Source of the DNA: Halichondria panicea
Taxonomy: Eukaryota > Porifera > Demospongiae > Suberitida > Halichondriidae
Assembly (NCBI RefSeq): GCF_963675165.1
Contig: NC_087380.1
Location: 5,836,071-5,900,070, forward strand
Direction: 5' to 3'
Length of the DNA stretch: 64,000 nucleotides
Part shown: piece after piece, positions 57,904 to 64,000 of the stretch
Layout of the letters: each line of letters begins with the position of its first letter
Position numbering within the stretch: position 1 is the first letter of the stretch
Notes under the pieces: model-generated
Databases searched by the model: none
What the model saw: only the letters and a program-made list of their open reading frames with translations
What the model was told of the DNA's origin: nothing
Translations under genes and position numbers: made by a program

Positions 57904-60142
57904 AGCTAGGAGGGAAGTTCTGATTGCATAGAAATCAATCAACATGCAGTATTGACAATCCTTGTCTCTATGTTTACAGTGATCAACTTGGTCACCAACA
58001 AGTGTGTCAGGATGATTGGAAAGGTGTGTATTAATTTGAATCGAGGCCTGTCCCAAATAAATGGTCTCATCCTAACCACTTTGTCTCGACTAGACACCTA
58101 TAGTCAAATATTTTGTAGTCACATGCATTTACTTATCGCAGGAGGAGAATGTTCGGTTTCTCCAGTTGGCGGTTCATCAAGGGCAAGTGGGCAAGAAGGT
58201 CACAGCTAACATGGTGGGTATTGTTATCTGTGAATTAATAGAGCCGTTTAATGTGGAAGCATCTATGTGTAATTACCCCAGGCTGTGCCGCAGCCAGCGG
58301 GTATAGTAGTCGTCTGTTTGTGAAACATGAGTCTGCTTACCTGGATTCCATAGCGCTGCGTTTACAGCATGGATTGCCTTCACACAAAAAGTTATTAGGC
58401 AGATTTTGATGTTAAAGCTTCGTTGTCGAATAAAAGCTAAGAAGCTTGAACTTACACACATTGGCTAGATAGCTCTACACCCGGCCTTTATTCGAGGTAG
58501 GTCCTACGTATTTACAGCTGAAGTGATCCCGTACCCAAAAACAATGGAACAGGGTCACTAAAGTAGAAAGCTAAAATTATGACTGTTGGTGCTTCTTTGC
58601 TTTTGCTTATCCTGATCCTAGCCCCAGAACATACCACAAGAGCCATGTTTCTAAGACTCCAGGCTTCTTTCATAACTTTTCTGTGATCCTAGTCCACAAT
58701 GAATGTCTCATACAAAACTTCGTTTTCAGTTCTTAAAAGTTTCAGCATACCTCTAGCTCCTAGCTGTTACTTGCTGCTTAGCCAGCATTTTACTTTTTTG
58801 ATTGCTATAGATCTTTATTATTCATGTCAACAGCCGAGGGTTGGCACTTCAGTGCTCTAGTTACTATGCTCCTACATGTAACAGAAACTGCAACCAATTA
58901 TGTCTTTGTACTTTCTCTTTTAAAAGTACCATATAAATTGGTACTAGTGTATCACTATACTGGTCCCTCTACAGATTTGTATTCACTGCAAAACATAATT
59001 ATGTTCTAACTGATTATGCTACCCTATACTCTCATAGGAAATGGAGGTGTCGGAAAACCCTGGTCTCTGTAAGGACACGTCTGACCCCACCCTCTTCTGT
59101 ACGGCCTACAAAAAGAACAGGTTCTACCTCTTCACCAGAAAGGAGCCGGCTGATGTCAAGAGGTACGGTACAGTGAGTGCCTGTGTGTGTGTCATGTATG
59201 TACGTATACAGTACAGTCATGTACATGTACTTAGCTCAATTTGTCACTTCACATGAACACTGAGATAGTGCAACTATTACAGTGCTAGTTGTGATCTTTT
59301 TACATTGTCTATAGATATAAGTTTAGCAAGTGTACGTACATCCTGAGTAACAAGTGGTCACCCTTGGCTTATAAGCAGGTCACTCTCTGTAATACAGCCA
59401 GGTTATTGGGCCTTAATGTCTCCCTGTTTCAACCTGTGTTAGTAGACCACCTCAGCCATTGTTGGGCAAGGATGACTGCTATAGACATGTGTCACTGTAC
59501 TTCCTCTGACATGTACATGTACATGCACATGCACATGCACATGCACATGTACATGCACATGCACATGCACATGTAGTAATTGCGCTATTTGTACCCCTTG
59601 CAGTGGTGAGAGTGACAGAGATGTGTTCAATGAGAAACCCTCCAAAGAAGAGCAGATGGCCGCCACTCAGGTGAGTGGGTGTGAGTGTGGGGGTGGTCTG
59701 ATTTATTCAGTCACTAGCAGAGGAGATAATTATAATCAGATTATGCTTTACACTTTGCCCACGACTACATACGTACATACATGTATTTTCAAAAGTGCAA
59801 CCTTTACCCATTATGCAATTGCTATATATTATAATTATGTGACAAGGCTCTCTGCTGCTGCAGGGAGGAGGGTCCAGAGTGAGCAATCTGGCTACACTGC
59901 ACACCACACTAGGGGACATTCAAATCAAGCTCTTCCCTGAATAGTGAGTTGTACTGCATGTATACACTGTAGCTCAAATTGTGACCTGTCTCGAATTGAG
60001 GCGTATTGTCTTGAACACCTGGTTAGTAAAGTAATAAAGATGTACGTACACATGTTTAGAGCCTAGTCTCCTGCATGAGTCCAATCTGAATAGAACCCCC
60101 CCCCCCGCAACTAGTTGGGCATGATTGACACACACACACACA

Positions 60143-60191
<49 letters not shown>

Positions 60192-62057
60192 TCCCTCTCC
60201 CTCTCCCTCTCTCCCTCTCTCCCCCTCTCTCACTCTCTCCCTCTCTCCCTCTCTCCCTCTCTCCCTCTCTCTCTCTCTCTCTCTCGCAGTTGTCCTAAGA
60301 CAGTAGAGAACTTCTGCGTCCACAGCGGCAACGGCTACTACAATGGCCACATCTTTCACAGAGTCATCAAGCAGTTTATGATTCAGACAGGGGACCCCAC
60401 AGGTGAAGTTGGATGCGTTGTTGGTGTTTATTGGCTATAACTATCCTCGCTGTTGATCATGTGTATAACTGTATGTACGTAATGCCAGAGATTGTAGTTG
60501 ATTAAAGCATAATATCATGTGATAGGCCTCCCTAGAACCCGCTGCCATAATTATACATGTACATCTAGAGTTTATGGATAGCAACAGAACATTAAATCCA
60601 TAATTATAGCCTTTGATTTTGTTATAAATACACTGAAGTGTTAGATATGGGTCCCTACATATAGGAATACCTAAGGTTGCCACAGTATTAAAACGAATAC
60701 AGCTGTGTTTTCAAATTTTTATCTGTTGAGAGTACTAATTTTGGCGGGATTTGCAGCAAATTCATTAGCACATATATATTAGTAAGAGTATAATAAAAGC
60801 TTGTGTGAATACTTCTACAGCCCCGACGAATCCAAGGGCGGTTGAATAGAAGGTTTGAGTTTGGAGTCGGATATAGATAAAAAAGGGCTAGCTTGCTTAG
60901 TATACTCTCAAAAGTATATTTATATTTTATTTTAATGCGGACATAATTTAGCGTTAATGCTAAAATAGATAATAGGACACACTACACACAGTATCCGTAC
61001 TAAAAAAAAGTACACACTGTATAATTTCTGTCTCTTGGTACACATAAAGTACCATGACGTCATTTTTTATCTTCAATAAGTCACACCCGCTCACCCTAAC
61101 ACAGGTACAGGGACGGGTGGAGAGTCAATATGGGGTGACGAGTTTGAGGATGAGCTCCACCCCACACTGAAACATGACCGACCTTACACTGTTTCTATGG
61201 CAAACGCTGGCCCCAACACCAACGGCTCCCAATTTTTCATCATTGTTGTACCCACTGTAAGTCAGAACATGTATTTAAATTATACTTGTACTCTTTTTGT
61301 ATGCTACAGTAGTGAGTAGAAACAACTAAGTGCATGCAGCTTTGCAGCTCTTTTCTCACTCTCGCAGCTACATGTACCAAATAGCTAGCGTTCTAGTGCA
61401 GAGCTAATTATTAGAGTAGCAACACTCCATGGACAAGCTTTGCTACACACTGTTTTGAAACGATTATGGCACATAACTCGAGCCACAAATTGATATCAAG
61501 ACAACCGGACCAGAAGCCTATTACATAGAAGCTCTTACTTGCACTTCCGTGATCTCTGAGTGAAACTGTTACAGTAGCAGTCTAGACACACACACTACCT
61601 GTACATGTACATGTATACCTCGCTTGCACATGCGCTCACCGAGGAATAAATATTAGGCAAATTTGCTTTTGTATGTTGCTATCTACTGAGTTCGGAATGC
61701 ATGTGTGTGAAATAGCCTCCATGCATAGACTTCAATACGATTACCGTGATGCCAACTGTTAGTGTTTATAGCACTATAAAACCTGATAATTGCTACAATT
61801 ATTGCATGCTGTACATATATACATGTAGTGGATATTCTAACAGGAACAATTACGAGTTGTTTTTTTAAATACTCAATACTCACACATGCACACCCACACA
61901 CACCCACAAACAGCCATGGCTGGACAACAAACACACCGTTTTCGGCCGGGTTATCAAGGGGATGAACGTGTGCCAGGAAATCAGTGAGGTGAAGGTACAC
62001 CCAAAAACTGACAAACCCTATGAAGATGTCAAAATTATGAACGTGACTTTGAAATGA
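51552..62057 (+). CDS. PPWD1: Peptidylprolyl isomerase with WD repeats (PPWD1)
   Basis: Eighteen exons in phase: 51552-51688, 51906-52008, 52277-52377, 52831-52926, 53993-54080, 54290-54395, 54693-54836, 55367-55522, 57414-57495, 57812-57865, 57980-58023, 58142-58213, 59038-59162, 59604-59670, 59864-59943, 60290-60402, 61105-61256, 61914-62057. The N-terminus is a charged nuclear-type segment (AAKKRKK). WD repeats follow ([56 protein letters not shown]), then a complete C-terminal cyclophilin domain ([47 protein letters not shown]) with the catalytic Arg and the GSQFF core. PPWD1 is a spliceosome-associated nuclear cyclophilin in known animals. Intron 8 hosts an antisense gene. Confidence 0.95.
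52134..52229. repeat. Tandem duplication in PPWD1 intron 2
   Basis: A 49-bp unit (ACAGTA.TTCTTGTTACATAT...TACTCTTGCAATG) occurs twice in succession. Confidence 0.9.
52436..52574. mobile_element. MITE of the TACCGTAT family, PPWD1 intron 3
   Basis: TACCGTATATCGGGGAATTTTC at the left and GAAAATTTCACGCTATACGGTA at the right are inverted. Confidence 0.8.
53035..53832. mobile_element. MITE split by a younger 590-bp element, PPWD1 intron 4
   Basis: Outer ends TAGCTGGTAATTTTTCG and AAAAATAACCCGCTATACAG belong to the TACCGTAT family. The inner insert, about 53098-53690, has inverted GCTGATGCCTCGGTG / CACCGAGGCATAAT and is absent from the otherwise parallel pseudogene at 32345-32530. Confidence 0.75.
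55561..57145 (-). CDS. Multipass membrane protein nested antisense in PPWD1 intron 8, interrupted by a transposon
   Basis: Start exon 57140-57145 (ATG GCA then GTAAGT) joins an exon from 56980 down, giving [20 protein letters not shown]. Hydrophobic segments follow: [88 protein letters not shown], then after the insert [19 protein letters not shown] and [19 protein letters not shown]; about seven to eight in all, with a Cys-rich loop ([20 protein letters not shown]) between the last two. The family is not recognised. At codon NPAIK the frame enters a 327-bp element (55995-56321) and is lost. Taking out the element and one 9-bp target copy rejoins the two frames. Unless the element is spliced as an intron, the gene is disabled. 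The stop is at 55561-55563. Confidence 0.65.
55995..56321. mobile_element. 327-bp MULE-like MITE with 9-bp target duplication
   Basis: Inverted ends of about 70 bp (TAGACTGGCGGTGACAGCC... / ...GGCTGTCGCCGCCAGTCTA), with inner blocks GACTGGCAAACTG.CTATCA and AGTCACTCGTCTCAGC also mirrored. Direct ATTTAATTG lies at 55986-55994 and 56322-56330. Long TIRs plus a 9-bp duplication are typical of Mutator-like elements. Confidence 0.88.
57571..57708. repeat. Hairpin MITE in PPWD1 intron 9
   Basis: CATTATCTGGTGGGACTTTC followed by CTGGGGAAAT at 57592 is exactly mirrored at 57662-57693 (ATTTCCCCAGGAAAGTCCCACCAGATAATG). The similarity extends outward through GTTAT and TAGTTAG. Confidence 0.85.
57862..57898. 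repeat. (GT)n microsatellite at a PPWD1 donor
   Basis: A run of about 12 GT units starts within ten bases of the exon 10 donor. Confidence 0.85.
59508..59574. repeat. ACATGC hexamer microsatellite
   Basis: About eleven units of ACATGC or ACATGT lie in PPWD1 intron 13, shortly before the exon 14 acceptor. Confidence 0.9.
60139..60285. repeat. (CT)n/(CCCTCT)n tract forming the exon 16 polypyrimidine tract
   Basis: Nearly 150 pyrimidines, interrupted only by single purines, run straight into the CTCGCAG acceptor at 60289. Confidence 0.9.
60730..60930. repeat. Dispersed repeat, partner at 14400-14600
   Basis: See the 14400 copy for the shared blocks; here in PPWD1 intron 16. Confidence 0.55.
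61330..61650. repeat. Member of the CACCGAGGCATAAT repeat family, PPWD1 intron 17
   Basis: GCAGCT...TCTCACTC.TGCAGCTAC, TAGCGTTCTA.TGCAGAGCTAA, AGTAGCAACACTC, and a CACCGAGGAATAA end match 53330-53690. Confidence 0.7.
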
Positions 62058-62059
62058 CA

Positions 62060-62469
62060 GTATACAGTTATACATGTATAAGTATCATTTCTATAACAAG
62101 CTCAGTATATACATGTACACAATGTCATTTTCTACGATGATACAATAATTATAATTACGTCTATTTAAGGCTCCACAGTTACGCTGGTAAGGTGGCTGTA
62201 TTCAGAGATGGAAAATTAGTTGAAGCTGGATGGCGTGTCTTTAGAGGGCCGCCTAGTGCTATTAAATAGTAGGGTTGGGTCGAAAACAGCAAAAAGCCCC
62301 CCTCTAGCTCTCAGTCTGGATCTCACCATAGATTATATACTCTGACTGAAGGTAACCAGTGCATGCTAGCCTCGATTCCAGGCCGCACTAGAAGATGGGC
62401 TATAAAACCATAAAGTGCATGCCTGTGGGCTAAGTTGGGCAATTATAACTTTTCAGTATTTATAAATCA
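62060..62469. other. Gap between PPWD1 and the acid phosphatase
   Basis: 410 bp without a recognised gene; it must hold the PPWD1 3' UTR and the promoter of the next gene. No clear TATA or polyadenylation signal stands out. Confidence 0.5.
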
Positions 62470-64000
62470 ATGGCCACTTGGAGTGTCCTCTTGTTAGCGC
62501 TTGTCTTGAGCACTGCTCTAAGGCTGGGTCAAAGTGAGTTCACAGATCCTGAGCAAATAGCCATTGCTGCAACTGGTAAGTGTCTTTTTAGCTAGATCTC
62601 TATAGTCGCTGTTTATATATAGGGCTAGGGATAATGCAATGATGGTGTCATGAGAATGTAAGCAAGGCTTATAGGTAATTCTGTCCAGCTAGCATCTGTG
62701 CATCTGTATGAGGTAGACTACGATGTATACCTCCATCGCTATAGAATGTAAATATGGAAATTGTACAGACTCCTACTCGGGAATCGTGGTTACATGGGTG
62801 ACCTTTAACCGGACAGAGACCTCAGAAGTGCAGTATGGTATCCATAGCGACAAGACGGACCTGTCCAAGACTGCAAAGGGAGATACCACAAAGTTTGTAG
62901 TGGGAGACGTGAATCGCTTCATTCACAGGACCACTCTCAGAAATCTGGTTCCACTAGCGAAGTACGGTGAGTGTTGCACTATTAATTGTTCATTTTGGTC
63001 CCCCCAAAGACACCACCTCTAGTGATGTACTATCATTATCGTGGTGTGTGTTCTATTATGACAGAGACCACTCAACAACGTTCCTACAGGAAATATTCCT
63101 TACACTCTGGTCATATGTAAAGTTATACCTTCCTCACAAGCCAACATTTACAATAGGGTTTCTTGCATGCAGGATTTTTAGCTGGGAGGGGGAAATGTTT
63201 AATTGAGGATTCGGAGGACCCCAGAATTTTTGTTGAGGAACGGTTATCTTTGGTGCAACTTGGGTTTTGTATAAACCATTACATTTATATAGTTCGAAAA
63301 AAAAATCATACATTTTGTCATGACATAATTTAATTTCTAGGGGAATCGAATCCCAGGGCACCCCCCCTCCTCCTGATAACTAAATTTGTAACTGTACATC
63401 CTACAATGCTCAGTAGATATGGACACATTCAATGACATTGTATACTACAGACTACAGATGTGGCTCCCCTGCCAACTGGAGTCAGGTGCTCACTCTGAGA
63501 ACCCTGGGAGACCATACCTCGTCCCCTACGCTGGCATTCTATGGTGACTTTGGACTGGAGAATGCTCGCTCCCTCCCCTGGCTCATTGACGATGTTAATA
63601 GAGAACGGTTTGATGCTGTACTGCATGCAGGGGACATGGCATACAACTTATTCAATGTGAGGATTGTTGAGTAACAAAAATTGATGGTTGAATGTTTGAT
63701 AGAACGACTGCCTACCTTGAAGTTACATACACTGTTGACTTACAGCAGACGTTCAGTTTCATGTACCTTGCAACACATACACGAACGTGAAACATGAAAC
63801 CACAATGTATAAGCTGTGGTTACTGAAATGTGGACCCTTGTATACTTTGCACTGTACACTGCAGTACCTTTATCAGTGGTATCCTAGCTGCATGTCCAGT
63901 GGTGTATATAGGAACCAGGGGCTGCAGCCCCCCTTCAGTTTTGGTGCATGCACTGCAACGCTACATGCCTGCTATTTTTAGTCAAGCTCAATGGAATCAA
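62470..64000 (+). CDS. ACP7: Purple acid phosphatase, acid phosphatase type 7 (5' part)
   Basis: Exons 62470-62575, 62745-62966 and 63451-63656 join in phase; the gene runs off the right edge. The protein starts with a signal peptide (MATWSVLLLALVLSTALRL). A fibronectin-like N-terminal domain follows (GIVVTWVTFNRTETSEVQYG, FIHRTTLRNLVPLAKY, then CGSPANWSQVLTLRT). The metallophosphatase domain begins with FYGDFGLENA (metal motif GD.G) and DAVLHAGDMAYN (motif GD..Y, with the metal-bridging Asp and the purple Tyr). This order is standard for animal ACP7/PAPL enzymes, secreted or lysosomal. The remaining metal ligands would lie outside the window. Confidence 0.9.

Noticed and set aside
59439-59666. 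Frame with His-Val repeats
   Set aside because: It is a translation of the ACATGC microsatellite.
60111-60359. Frame rich in Arg-Glu repeats
   Set aside because: It is the CT microsatellite read on the opposite strand.

Overview
The window is nuclear DNA from an animal. Genes have many short exons with GT/AG borders, the intergenic DNA is AT-rich and full of small inverted-repeat elements, and two genes (PPWD1 and an acid phosphatase type 7) have clear animal orthologues. Death-domain proteins, large beta-helix membrane proteins and very dense MITEs fit a demosponge best. The sponge assignment is inference, because no rRNA or mitochondrial marker is present.

Layout. 0.7-3.85 kb (-) holds a nine-exon gene fusing a Death domain to a class 3 lipase-like domain, followed by a decayed 5' end of PPWD1. 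4.4-5.1 kb (-) is a small secreted-protein gene, and 5.6 kb a SMARCA4/Brahma exon relic. 8.9 kb and 15.6 kb are two damaged copies of an EF-hand (sarcoplasmic calcium-binding type) gene that flank an MFS transporter at 9.5-13.7 kb. 18.8-37.6 kb is a tandem array of three intron-less genes for about 1250-residue proteins (signal peptide, Pmp-like beta-helix, Cys-rich stalk, about eight membrane helices): one intact, one split by a one-base deletion, one a pseudogene. Decayed pieces of the lipase and PPWD1 genes and two LINE remnants lie between them. 38.7-44.7 kb (-) is a multi-exon P-loop GTPase whose biggest intron carries two foldback elements. 46.2-48.2 kb is a nest of inverted repeats around a Foldback/Galileo-like element with minisatellite arms. 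49.1-51.4 kb (-) is the second Death-lipase gene, head-to-head (132 bp apart) with the 18-exon PPWD1 gene (51.55-62.06 kb). Intron 8 of PPWD1 hosts an antisense multipass membrane gene that is itself split by a 327-bp transposon. 62.47 kb to the end is the 5' part of an ACP7-type purple acid phosphatase.

The window has repeatedly copied itself. The Death-lipase/PPWD1 junction occurs at 49-54 kb (functional), at 0.7-4.2 kb (lipase intact, PPWD1 relic), at 23.9-24.6 kb (lipase relic) and at 32.0-33.2 kb (PPWD1 exons 4-6 relic). Because paralogous segments survive, several transposon insertions can be read against an empty site inside the same window, giving exact ends and target duplications. 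The most notable coding items are the Death-lipase fusion, the beta-helix/multi-TM array and the GTPase with a changed P-loop. Exon borders were placed by eye from splice consensus and reading phase, and family assignments come from motif recognition only.
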